This document shows, one piece after another, positions 54,329 to 62,115 of a DNA stretch of 64,000 bases. Both the position numbers and the translations under genes were made by a program. A model generated the notes under the pieces. The model ran no database searches, had not been told where the DNA came from, and saw only the letters and a list, made by a program, of their open reading frames with translations. The stretch covers positions 73,028 to 137,027 of the forward strand of contig CAZSSB010000002.1 of the NCBI GenBank assembly GCA_964609245.1, read 5' to 3'. Origin of the DNA: JAFGCY01 sp964609245. Its GTDB lineage: Bacteria > 4484-113 > JAFGCY01. The stretch's first letter is position 1, and each line of letters begins with the position of its first letter.

Positions 54329-56272
54329 CTATAGCGCGCGGGTGTGGTACAGGTACCACTCGATGCCGATGATCAGCAGCACCGCGATCAGCAGCCAGGT
54401 GAAGAACTCGCGGTTGGTGCGCACCTCGCGGGAGCCGGCGATCTCGCGAGAAGCGGTTCCGGCCGCCAGCGCCTCCTCCACGCCCCGAACGCGGATGGTG
54501 CCCGCCGGCGCGATGTTGCTCTCGGACTCGTTGACCAGGCTGACCGGCAGTTCGACGCGGTCGATGACCTCCCCGTCGGGGGCGCTGAAGGCCAGCTGGT
54601 AGATGCCGATGCGCGTGGTGTCGGCCAGCGTGAACTCACGGGTGCCCAACTCGATCGTCGACTCGCGCCCCGCGGGATCGGTTACCTCCACCTGGCTGGC
54701 CTCCAGCGGAGCAACCAGATCCACCAGCGTACCTGCCGCCGTGCTCTGCCCGGCGTAGCCGGCGCTGGCCTCGCCCAGGTAGCCGATCGCGTTGGCGAGG
54801 AACATCGGGAAGGCCGCCCGCAGCGGGAAGTCGCTCTCGTAGATGTCGAACGCCAGGTACAGGGTCCGCTGGCCCTCCAGGTTGCCGTCGACGATCAGCG
54901 GCCCTTCACTGGCTTCTACCACCATGCGGGCCCAGGGCTGCAACTGGTTCCGTCTCATCGCCTGCAGACGGATGTCGCCGATGCTGACGAAGCGCAGCAC
55001 GCGGTGCCCGCGATCCAGTCCCACGATGTTGAGAAACACCGCCGGATCGGCTGTGAAGTCCAGCACGGCCCGGGTGGATGGCACGACCGGCAGGAAGGCG
55101 TGCTGCTGCGTGTCGATGAACAGGTAGCTGGCGGTCGGGTCGATGCCGCTGGGCGCGTTGCCCTCCACCACCCAGACGTCGATGTCCACGCTGCCGTCGC
55201 TGCCGGTAGCGTCGCCCCGCAGCACCGCGCCGTCATAGGCATACAGATTCACGCTGTCCAGGCTGCGCAGCGCCTCGCGCAGCAGCAGGCTCTCCCCCGC
55301 CGTGCACAGCGCCACGTTGTAGCTGGTCTGGCGCGGCATCACGATCCAGGCCACGTTGTCCGCCGCCAGCGGATCGAGCAGGTCCAGTTCGACGCGCACG
55401 GGATCAGGGATATAGGGCAGGCTGGTAAGCACCACCTCCTGGCGGCGACCGGCCTCCAGTTCCACCGTACGCACGTCCAGCACGTCCTCGCCGACGCTCA
55501 GCGTCAGGTCCAGCTGCTGCGGCGCGCCGTAGTAGTTGTGCAGCGCGACGAACAGCTCGTAGACGTCGGTGAAGGGGTTGTGCCGCGCGCCGGCACCGAT
55601 GATCGCAACATTTTCACCTGCAAGGCCGAGCGGGAAGAACTCGATGTGCAGGTCGGTGGTGGCGAACGGATCGAGATCCGGCACGGCGCCGTCCGAGAAA
55701 ATCACAACCCGCGTGCTGCTGCCCTGAGCCACCGAGCTGACCAGACCCAGCGCGGCGTCGAGATCGGCAACCCCGCCGGCGGTCTCCCGGGCCATGGCCA
55801 GCGCTTCCTGCAGCTCGCCCTTGTTGCTGGTGAAGCTGGCCAGGATCTTGGGCGTGGGCCCGGCGGCGATGACCATCCCCTCGTCGTTGCGCGCGAAGTC
55901 GCCGACCAGGCCGCCGGCGGCGTCCAGCGCCTGCCCCAGCCGGTCGGGACGGACGTCGCGGGCCAACATCGAGGCCGAGGTATCGATCAGCAGCACGGTG
56001 CGCCCGCCAACCAGCGCGGTGCCGAAGATGAAGGGCCTGGCGAGCGCGAACGCCAGCAGGATCAGCGCGATGATCTGCAGGATCATCAGCAGGTTCCTGC
56101 GCAGCCGCTGCCAGGGGGCGTTGGCCTTGAAATCCTGCACCGCGCGGTCCCAGAGCAGGGTCGAACTGACCTGCACCTTCACGCGCCTGAGCTTGAGGAT
56201 GTAGAGCAGCACGATCCCCGCCGCCAGGGCGGAAAACGCCAGCGCCCACGGATTGAGGAAGAACCGCTCCAC
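54329..56272 (-). CDS. BatA-like membrane protein with VWA domain
   Basis: A 647-residue protein from GTG at 56272. The N-terminus is the aerotolerance-regulator type (FFLNPWALAFSALAAGIVLLYILKLRRVKVQVSSTLLW...PWQRLRRNLLMILQIIALILL) with two helices. A VWA domain follows, with the metal site DTSASM near 105. A long beta-rich region leads to a C-terminal helix near 625 to 645. A TATAAT on the minus strand at 56285-56280 lies 7 bases before the GTG, which suggests a leaderless transcript starting at this codon. A longer ATG start at 56329 would lie upstream of that promoter. VWA proteins of this kind often work with MoxR ATPases, but none is nearby. Confidence 0.85.
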   Translation of the reverse strand: MERFFLNPWALAFSALAAGIVLLYILKLRRVKVQVSSTLLWDRAVQDFKANAPWQRLRRNLLMILQIIALILLAFALARPFIFGTALVGGRTVLLIDTSASMLARDVRPDRLGQALDAAGGLVGDFARNDEGMVIAAGPTPKILASFTSNKGELQEALAMARETAGGVADLDAALGLVSSVAQGSSTRVVIFSDGAVPDLDPFATTDLHIEFFPLGLAGENVAIIGAGARHNPFTDVYELFVALHNYYGAPQQLDLTLSVGEDVLDVRTVELEAGRRQEVVLTSLPYIPDPVRVELDLLDPLAADNVAWIVMPRQTSYNVALCTAGESLLLREALRSLDSVNLYAYDGAVLRGDATGSDGSVDIDVWVVEGNAPSGIDPTASYLFIDTQQHAFLPVVPSTRAVLDFTADPAVFLNIVGLDRGHRVLRFVSIGDIRLQAMRRNQLQPWARMVVEASEGPLIVDGNLEGQRTLYLAFDIYESDFPLRAAFPMFLANAIGYLGEASAGYAGQSTAAGTLVDLVAPLEASQVEVTDPAGRESTIELGTREFTLADTTRIGIYQLAFSAPDGEVIDRVELPVSLVNESESNIAPAGTIRVRGVEEALAAGTASREIAGSREVRTNREFFTWLLIAVLLIIGIEWYLYHTRAL

Positions 56273-56279
56273 CGCGGGG

Positions 56280-56285
56280 ATTATA
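56280..56285 (-). promoter_or_regulatory. Possible -10 element giving a leaderless VWA mRNA
   Basis: The minus strand reads TATAAT followed by CCCCGCG and then GTG. Transcription would be expected to begin six or seven bases after the element, at or next to the GTG. No Shine-Dalgarno sequence fits between them. The -35 region is weak. Confidence 0.45.
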
Positions 56286-56354
56286 ACCGTGAGTGCCGGC
56301 CGCCGGTCATCCGGTACATTCAGGTACAATTATGAAAAGGGCCGTAGGGATGGA

Positions 56355-57371
56355 ATGAGCGAGGCGGAGCTCTTCAAGCAGCTTGGTGATGGCAAGGTCC
56401 AATGCCGGATCTGCGCGCACCAATGCGCGATCGCTCCCGGCCTTCGTGGTCGCTGCGGCGTCCGGCGCAACGACTTCGGCAGCCTGAAGTCCCTGGTCTA
56501 CGGCCGGGCCGCCGCCGTGAATATCGATCCAATCGAGAAGAAGCCGCTGTTTCACTTCCTGCCAAACACCCGCAGCCTGTCGGTCGGAACCGTGGGCTGC
56601 AACTTCCGCTGCAGCTTCTGCCAGAACTGGGAGCTCAGCCGCGCCGCCGATGGCGCCGACCCGCGCGGCGAGCGCGCAATGGAGCTGGCCCCCCAGGCAC
56701 TCGTGGATCACTGCGTCTCCCACGGCATTCCGTCGATCTCGTTCACCTACAACGAGCCGACCGTGTTCTTTGAATACGCATTGGACACGGCCAAGCTGGC
56801 CCACGAGCAGGGCATCCGCACGGCCTTCGTCTCCAACGGCTATCAGACGCCGCTGGCGCTGAGGACAATCGCGCCGCATCTGGATGCGATCAACATCGAC
56901 CTGAAGGCCTTCAGCCAGGCGTTCTACAGCGAGTACTGCCAGGCCGATCTGCAGCCGGTCCTCGATACGATCGCGCTGGCGCACGAACTGGGCATCTGGT
57001 TGGAGGTCACCACGCTGATCATCCCCTGTCTCAACGACGACGAGCAGGAGCTGTCGGCCGCGGCGCGCTACCTTGCCGAGATCAGCCCGAGCATCCCCTG
57101 GCACGTCACCGCCTTCCATCCCGACTACAAGATGACCGACCGCTGGCACACGCCGCCGGCGGCGCTGTATCGCGCCTATCACCTTGGTCGCGAGGCCGGG
57201 CTGAGCCACGTCTACGTTGGCAACCTCCAGGACACGGATCACAGCAGCACCTACTGCCCGCAGTGCGGCGTGACGCTGGTCAGGCGCAGCTGGCATGCGG
57301 TGGAGTTCAACCTGCTTAACGCGGGCACCTGCGGGGCCTGCGGGGCGCAGATCGCGGGGGTGTGGTCATGA
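56355..57371 (+). CDS. amrS: AmmeMemoRadiSam system radical SAM enzyme
   Basis: A 338-residue radical SAM protein. An N-terminal cysteine pair region (CRICAHQCAIAPGLRGRCGVR) precedes the cluster motif CNFRCSFC near residue 88. SFTYNEPTVFFEY and LDAINIDLKAFSQAFY follow in the barrel. The C-terminus has a zinc-knuckle-like CPQCG...CGACG. This is the AmrS layout, related to pyruvate formate-lyase-activating enzymes. The reaction of the AmmeMemoRadiSam system is unproven. ATG at 56355 is used; a TACAAT -10-like box lies at 56325-56330. The stop overlaps amrB as ATGA. Confidence 0.92.
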   Translation: MSEAELFKQLGDGKVQCRICAHQCAIAPGLRGRCGVRRNDFGSLKSLVYGRAAAVNIDPIEKKPLFHFLPNTRSLSVGTVGCNFRCSFCQNWELSRAADGADPRGERAMELAPQALVDHCVSHGIPSISFTYNEPTVFFEYALDTAKLAHEQGIRTAFVSNGYQTPLALRTIAPHLDAINIDLKAFSQAFYSEYCQADLQPVLDTIALAHELGIWLEVTTLIIPCLNDDEQELSAAARYLAEISPSIPWHVTAFHPDYKMTDRWHTPPAALYRAYHLGREAGLSHVYVGNLQDTDHSSTYCPQCGVTLVRRSWHAVEFNLLNAGTCGACGAQIAGVWS

Positions 57372-58168
57372 CGGTTCGCCAGCCAGTAGTCGCCGGCAGC
57401 TTCTATCCGGCTGACGCCGAGGTGCTCGACGCGCTGGTCCGGCGCTGCCTGGATACCGCCGGGCCGCCACCGACGGGACGCCTGCGAGCGTTGATCGCAC
57501 CCCACGCGGGCTATCCATACTGCGGCCGCATTGCCGGCGCGGCGTTCGGCCTGCTGCCCGCCGCCGAGCATGGGATCTTCAATCGTGTCATGCACATCGG
57601 CCCCAGCCATACCGCGCACTTCGCGGGCCTGGCGGTCAGCCCCGCCGACAGCTGGCGCACGCCGCTGGGGGATGTGCCGGTGACACGGCCCGCCGGGCTT
57701 GAGCGGTGCACCAATCTCCACGTCAATGCGGCTCCCCACGAGCACGAGCACTGCCTCGAAGTCCAGCTTCCGTTCTTGCAGACCGTGCTGGAGCACTTCG
57801 AGCTGACGCCGCTGCTGACCGGCCGGCTCGATCCGGCGGTGGCAGCCGCGGAGCTGGATGGCGTGATCGACGACCACACGCTGGTAGTAGCCAGCACCGA
57901 TCTCAGTCACTTCCTTCCCGACCGCCAGGCCCGGGCGGCAGACCGCATCAGCAATGAGTCCATCCTCGGACTCGACACCGAGGGCTTCGGCGAAAGGGGC
58001 GATGCCTGCGGCAAGACCGCCGTGCTGATCCTGATGTACCTGGCGCGGCGTCACGGCTGGCGCCCGCGGCTGCTGGCCTACGCCACTTCGGCCGATGCCT
58101 GCGGCGATCAATCCCAGGTAGTCGGCTACAGCGCGTTCGCCTTCACGGAGGAGACGGGACGAGCCTAG
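57368..58168 (+). CDS. amrB: AmmeMemoRadiSam system protein B (MEMO1 family)
   Basis: A 266-residue Memo-family protein (class III extradiol dioxygenase-like fold). It opens VRQPVVAGSFYPADAEVLDALV, then LIAPHAGYPYCGRIAGAAF, HIGPSHTAHFAG, HEHEHCLEVQLPFL, ASTDLSHF and CGKTAVLILM. The conserved His, Asp and Cys residues that form the Memo metal site are all visible. The ATG overlaps the amrS stop. The third partner, AmrA (AMMECR1), is not in this window. It ends 31 bases before the convergent sigma factor gene. Confidence 0.92.
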   Translation: MTVRQPVVAGSFYPADAEVLDALVRRCLDTAGPPPTGRLRALIAPHAGYPYCGRIAGAAFGLLPAAEHGIFNRVMHIGPSHTAHFAGLAVSPADSWRTPLGDVPVTRPAGLERCTNLHVNAAPHEHEHCLEVQLPFLQTVLEHFELTPLLTGRLDPAVAAAELDGVIDDHTLVVASTDLSHFLPDRQARAADRISNESILGLDTEGFGERGDACGKTAVLILMYLARRHGWRPRLLAYATSADACGDQSQVVGYSAFAFTEETGRA

Positions 58169-58199
58169 CAACCGGCGTCCTGGTCCGGCGCGGCGTCAG

Positions 58200-59018
58200 C
58201 TACAGCATACCCAGGCTGTCGAAGTCGGCGGGTGCCGCCAGCCGCCGCAGCTTGCCCAGCGCGTTGCGCATGATCCGCGAGACGTTCATCTGGCTGGTGG
58301 CCAGCTGCTCGGCGATCTCCTTCTGCGTGCGCTGATCGAAGAAATACAACCGGATGATGCTGGCCTCGACGTCGCTGAGGTTCATCAGCAGGCTGTCCCA
58401 GAACACCCCGCGCTTGGTGGCCCGCATGTCCAGATTGCCCGCCGAGGGCGACTCCTCGGACAGCATCACGCCGATGTCGCCGTCGCGCACGTTGTCCATG
58501 AAGCTCTGGGGATGATAGGCGCTGCCCAGCTCCATCGCCTCCAGCACTTCCTCCTCGGTCAGCTCGGTCCGGGCCGCCACCTCGGCGACGCCGGGCTCCT
58601 GATCCAGTGTCTTGACCAGTTCCTCGCGCGCCTTGAACACCCTGAGCGACTTCTCCTTGAGGTCGCGCGGGACGTTCAGCGCCCAGGTCCGGTCGCGGAA
58701 GTAGCGCTGGATCTCCCCCTGGATCGTCTGCCAGGCGTAGGTTGAGAAGCGGTAGTTGAGGCTCAGGTCGAAGCGACGGATCGCCAGCAGCAGACCCTTG
58801 GTGCCCTCTTGCACGAGGTCCTCGAACATGTCCGGCGTGTGATGGAACTTGTGGACGATCTTGTAAACCAGCGAGCGGTACTTCTCGATCAGCAGTTCCT
58901 CGAGCTCGGGCGTAGGATCGGCCTGATAACGCGCAAAAAGAGCGCGCTCCGCGGCGCGCTCCCGGTCCGGTTCGGTATTCTCCGGGTTTGGCTTACGCCT
59001 CCCCGCCTTCTCGCTCAT
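58200..59018 (-). CDS. RNA polymerase sigma factor, SigB/SigF/WhiG-like
   Basis: A 272-residue sigma-70 family protein. Region 2 is visible (VYKIVHKFHHTPDMFEDLVQEG, then FSTYAWQTIQGEIQRYFRDR), region 3 follows (VPRDLKEKSLRVFKAREEL...VAEVAARTELTEEEVLEAM), and region 4 has a helix-turn-helix (RTQKEIAEQLATSQMNVSRIMRNALGKLRRL). No region 1.1 is present, so it is an alternative sigma factor of the group regulated by partner switching. It overlaps a RsbW-like gene upstream. Start is taken as ATG 59018 (MSEKAGRR); ATG at 59045 is possible and neither has a strong ribosome site. Its regulon is unknown. Confidence 0.9.
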   Translation of the reverse strand: MSEKAGRRKPNPENTEPDRERAAERALFARYQADPTPELEELLIEKYRSLVYKIVHKFHHTPDMFEDLVQEGTKGLLLAIRRFDLSLNYRFSTYAWQTIQGEIQRYFRDRTWALNVPRDLKEKSLRVFKAREELVKTLDQEPGVAEVAARTELTEEEVLEAMELGSAYHPQSFMDNVRDGDIGVMLSEESPSAGNLDMRATKRGVFWDSLLMNLSDVEASIIRLYFFDQRTQKEIAEQLATSQMNVSRIMRNALGKLRRLAAPADFDSLGML

Positions 59019-59421
59019 GGAAGAGGAACGGTCGATCCTCCTCATACTTGATTGTGAACCCGATGTCCAACTGGTCGACGCCGTCCGTTACCGTGGAATG
59101 ATACTCGCCGCCCAGCGCCTTGAGCAACTGCAGCTCGACCGCGTTGATCACTTCCTTGCGCTGGCCCGCCGGATCGAACAGCGAGACCGTGATGCTGTCC
59201 TCGGTCTCGGTCCACTTCAGGCGGATCAGCCCGCTGGCCTTGACGCTCTGCTCGACGACCGTCAGAAACGCCTCCCCGATCGCCAGCTTGAGCTTCTCCA
59301 GATCCTCGACGTTCAGGCCCAGCCTGGTCGCCAGCCCTGATACGAGCAAGCGCACTACGCTGACGTACTCCGGACTCACCGGCACCTTCAGTTCCACGTT
59401 GTTCATTGCTGACTTCACCAT
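58993..59421 (-). CDS. RsbW-like anti-sigma factor with altered ATP-binding N-box
   Basis: A 142-residue HATPase/RsbW-like protein. ATG at 59421 follows GGTGGAG. The N-box region reads EKLKLAIGEAFLTVVEQS. In RsbW and SpoIIAB this is E..xN...H (for example EAVTNAIxHA), so the Mg-binding Asn is Thr and the His is Gln. The rest (LKWTETEDSITVSLFDPAG; LLKALGGEYHSTV) keeps the overall fold pattern. It overlaps the sigma gene by about 26 bases, the normal order for an anti-sigma and its sigma. It may still bind the sigma factor but phosphorylate poorly or not at all. Confidence 0.82.
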   Translation of the reverse strand: MVKSAMNNVELKVPVSPEYVSVVRLLVSGLATRLGLNVEDLEKLKLAIGEAFLTVVEQSVKASGLIRLKWTETEDSITVSLFDPAGQRKEVINAVELQLLKALGGEYHSTVTDGVDQLDIGFTIKYEEDRPFLFHEREGGEA

Positions 59422-59562
59422 TGATATCTCCACCGTCCCTACAGCCGGCGGCTCTGCGGGGGCATCGCCGCCCTGGCCGGCGCCCTGCGTATTGCTTAGG
59501 TGTCGCCTCCGGTTGCTGCCGGCTAACTTATGTTACCCAGCGCGGACCCCGGGCAAACCCCG

Positions 59563-59979
59563 TCAGGACCTGCGCGCGGGCGGCGGCGAATCCAGCGTCC
59601 AGTTCATCCGGTAGGCCTCGGCGGCAGTGCCGTAGGTGCCGATGATGGCGTGTTTGGTGATCCCGACGGTATCGAGCAGCCGCGATACCAGCGGCAGGCT
59701 GTCCTCGCTGAAGACGAGGATCGACTGCTCATTCTGCTCCTCAGCCTCGCGGATCCGCCCGATGATCACGCCCAGTTCGCGGCTGGTCAGATAGACGTCG
59801 ACGGGCGGGAACAGCATCAGGACCGCCCGGGCGAGGCCGTCTTCCTTAACGCTCAGCTTGATGACGAACGGGAGATGGTCTTCCTCGGGCACCGACTCGA
59901 TCTCGAAGTCCATGCCGAGCGCCGCCACGTGGCTCTCCACCGCTACGACCAACCCGACATACTTGTTCGCCAAGTCCAT
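59563..59979 (-). CDS. Unknown 138-residue protein heading the sigma factor operon
   Basis: A soluble, mixed alpha/beta protein of unrecognised family: it starts MDLANKYVGLVVAVESHV, has FVIKLSVKEDGLARAVLMLFPP near the middle, then SRELGVIIGRIREAEEQNEQSILVFSED and LLDTVGITKHAIIGTYGTAAEAYRMNW. The last third has an STAS-like rhythm (ILVFSED...RLLDTVGI), but the phospho-acceptor Ser motif is not evident. It lies 141 bases upstream of the RsbW-like gene on the same strand, where an anti-anti-sigma factor is often found. That role is a guess. Confidence 0.72.
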   Translation of the reverse strand: MDLANKYVGLVVAVESHVAALGMDFEIESVPEEDHLPFVIKLSVKEDGLARAVLMLFPPVDVYLTSRELGVIIGRIREAEEQNEQSILVFSEDSLPLVSRLLDTVGITKHAIIGTYGTAAEAYRMNWTLDSPPPARRS

Positions 59980-60016
59980 ACCTCCAACCTCGCGCTTACC
60001 TGCGGTTTGCCTTTTG

Positions 60017-60085
60017 ACCAGCCATGCTGCCGGCTGGTTCGCAGGTTGATTACTGAGTAGGTGCCTTCAGCGCAGACAATTATAC
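60017..60085 (-). promoter_or_regulatory. Promoter and leader hairpin of the sigma factor operon
   Basis: A TATAAT element on the minus strand (60084-60079) precedes the 138-residue gene by about 100 bases; no strong -35 was found. Between them, ACCAGCC at 60017-60023 pairs with GGCTGGT at 60032-60038 around an 8-base loop and would form a hairpin in the 5' leader. Confidence 0.4.
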
Positions 60086-60102
60086 TCACCCGCCCCGCGC
60101 GC

Positions 60103-61035
60103 TCAGCCCGTCCGGACCTTGAGCCTGGGGTCCAGCACGTCGCGCAGCCCATCGCCGAACAGGTTGAACCCCAGCACGGTGACCGCCAGCGCCAGGCCGG
60201 GAAACACGCCCCACCACCAGGCCGTCTCCATGTACGGCCGGCCCTCGGAGAGCATTCCGCCCCAGCTGGCGTCCGGCGGCTGGATGCCCAGTCCGAGGAA
60301 GCTGAGGCCGGCCTCGGACAGAATGTTGTAGGCCACCTGCATGGTGCCCAGCACGATCAGCGGCGCCAGGCAGTTGGGCACCAGATGCACCAGGATGATC
60401 CGCACGTGGCCGCAACCGACGGCGCGCGCCGCCTCGATGAACTCCTGCTCCTTGAGCGCCAGCACCTGGCCGCGGATCACCCGCGCGATGCCCGTCCAGC
60501 CCGTCAGCCCCAGCGCGATGAACAGGCCCCACAGGCCCGGATCGACACGCCCGGCGGCGCTGACCAGCACCTCGCGCACCGCCGGCTGATTGAGGGTGGC
60601 GAGGATGATGATCGCCAGCAGCATCCCCGGAAACGCGAAGAACGTGTCCGTCAAACGCATCAGCACCACGTCCAGCCAGCGGCCGAAGTAGCCCGCCAGC
60701 GTGCCGATGAGCAGCCCGATGATCACGTTGAGCGCCGTCGCCACCAGCCCGACCAGCAGCGAGACGCGCGCGCCGTAGAGAACGCGGCTGAGGATGTCGC
60801 GGCCGTTGACGTCCGTGCCCAGCACGAAGCGCCGTCCCTCCTCGCCGGCGATCACCGCGCCGTCCGCCGCGATCGCGGTGCCGGGCGGCGCCGTGGTGTA
60901 GCTCCGGTGCTGGGCAACCGGGTTGAACGGCGCCAGCCACTGGCAGGTCAGGGCAATCAGCACCGCCAGCGCCACGATCACCAGCCCGACCGCCGCCGAC
61001 CGGTTGCGAAGCAGTGCTGTCAGCGTCTCGCCCAT
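60103..61035 (-). CDS. dppC: Dipeptide/oligopeptide ABC transporter permease (DppC type)
   Basis: A 310-residue permease with an N-terminal helix, the OppC/DppC opening domain (FVLGTDVNGRDILSRVLYGARVSL near residue 71), and the permease motif EFIEAARAVGCGHVRIILVHLVPN near 195. SEAGLSFLGLGIQPPDASWG follows. ATG at 61035 overlaps the DppB stop (TGATG); the much longer open frame to 61866 is a shadow of the partner gene. It pairs with DppB to form the channel for peptides or related solutes. No ATPase genes (DppD/F) lie on this side within the window. Confidence 0.92.
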   Translation of the reverse strand: MGETLTALLRNRSAAVGLVIVALAVLIALTCQWLAPFNPVAQHRSYTTAPPGTAIAADGAVIAGEEGRRFVLGTDVNGRDILSRVLYGARVSLLVGLVATALNVIIGLLIGTLAGYFGRWLDVVLMRLTDTFFAFPGMLLAIIILATLNQPAVREVLVSAAGRVDPGLWGLFIALGLTGWTGIARVIRGQVLALKEQEFIEAARAVGCGHVRIILVHLVPNCLAPLIVLGTMQVAYNILSEAGLSFLGLGIQPPDASWGGMLSEGRPYMETAWWWGVFPGLALAVTVLGFNLFGDGLRDVLDPRLKVRTG

Positions 61036-62111
61036 CAGCCGTACCTCACCCGCGGGTCGATCAGGCCGTAGGTCAGGTCCACCAGCAGGTTGACCGCCAC
61101 GAAGACCACCGCCATCAGCATCACGCCGCCCAGCACGATCGGATAGTCGTACTGGTTGATCGCCAGCACCATCGCGCGGCCCAGCCCCGGCCAGGCGAAG
61201 ACCGTCTCCGTCAGCACCGCGCCGGTCAGCAGGATCGCGAAGTTGTTGCCGATCACCGTCACGATCGGGATCAATGCATTCCTGAGGCCGTGGACCAGCA
61301 CCACCCGGCGGTAGCTGAGCCCCTTGGCGCGGGCGGTGCGGATGTAGTCGAGGTTCATCACCTCCAGCATCGAGCTGCGCGTGAGGCGCGCGATGATCGC
61401 CATCGGCACGGTGGCCAGCGTGATCGCGGGCAGCACGTAGTGGCGCCCGGTCGCCTGCCACCAGTAGGCCAGGTAGTTGCCGCCGGTCTGGTCCCAGAGC
61501 ACGCGCAGGCTGACGGCGGACTTCATGTCCGAAACCGGCAGCCAGTCCAGATAGCTGGCAAAGACCAGCTGCAGCATCAGGCCCAGCCAGAAGACCGGAA
61601 TCGAGATGCCGGCCACGGCCAGCAGCATCAGCGCGTAGTCGGCGAAGCTGCGCGGCCGCGCGGCGCTGACGATGCCGGCGACCATGCCGACGAGGATTGC
61701 GATCAGCATCGCGGCCAGCGTCAGCAGCAGCGTGTTCAGGAAGCGCACCGCCAGATAGGGCCCGACGTCCAGGCCGCCCTTGACGTAGCTCTTGCCCAGG
61801 TCGCCCCGGGCGACGCGGCCGAGGAAGCGGCCGTACTGCACCAGAAACGGCTGGTCGAGGCCCCACTCGGCACGCAGGCTGTCGGCGATCTCGGCGTTGT
61901 AGTGCTGGCCCATCACGATCCGCACGGGGTCGCCCGGCGCCGCCATCAGGATCGCGAAGCAGATGAAGGTCACGCCAACCAGCACCGGGACGGCCGCCAG
62001 GATGCGCATCAGGATGTATCTGAGCAGCGGCGGCAGTCTCAGCCGGAACCCGCGGCTGCCAGCGGCAGGCCGTGGCTCGCTGTCCGGACTGCTGGCGGCG
62101 CCGTCAGTCAC
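61035..62111 (-). CDS. dppB: Dipeptide/oligopeptide ABC transporter permease (DppB type)
   Basis: A 358-residue permease. After a Ser/Pro-rich N-terminus come the first helix (LRYILMRILAAVPVLVGVTFICF) and APGDPVRIVMGQ. The typical LGKSYVKGG segment follows, and the motif LDYIRTARAKGLSYRRVVLVHGLRNALIP sits near residue 250. It begins four bases after the binding protein gene ends. Family membership is clear; the exact substrate class (dipeptide, oligopeptide, nickel) is not. Confidence 0.92.
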   Translation of the reverse strand: MTDGAASSPDSEPRPAAGSRGFRLRLPPLLRYILMRILAAVPVLVGVTFICFAILMAAPGDPVRIVMGQHYNAEIADSLRAEWGLDQPFLVQYGRFLGRVARGDLGKSYVKGGLDVGPYLAVRFLNTLLLTLAAMLIAILVGMVAGIVSAARPRSFADYALMLLAVAGISIPVFWLGLMLQLVFASYLDWLPVSDMKSAVSLRVLWDQTGGNYLAYWWQATGRHYVLPAITLATVPMAIIARLTRSSMLEVMNLDYIRTARAKGLSYRRVVLVHGLRNALIPIVTVIGNNFAILLTGAVLTETVFAWPGLGRAMVLAINQYDYPIVLGGVMLMAVVFVAVNLLVDLTYGLIDPRVRYG

Positions 62112-62115
62112 CTGG

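Noticed and set aside
60103..61866. A single 587-residue permease covering dppC and part of dppB
   Set aside because: The part before 61035 is the wrong frame of dppB; the real dppC starts at the ATG overlapping the dppB stop.
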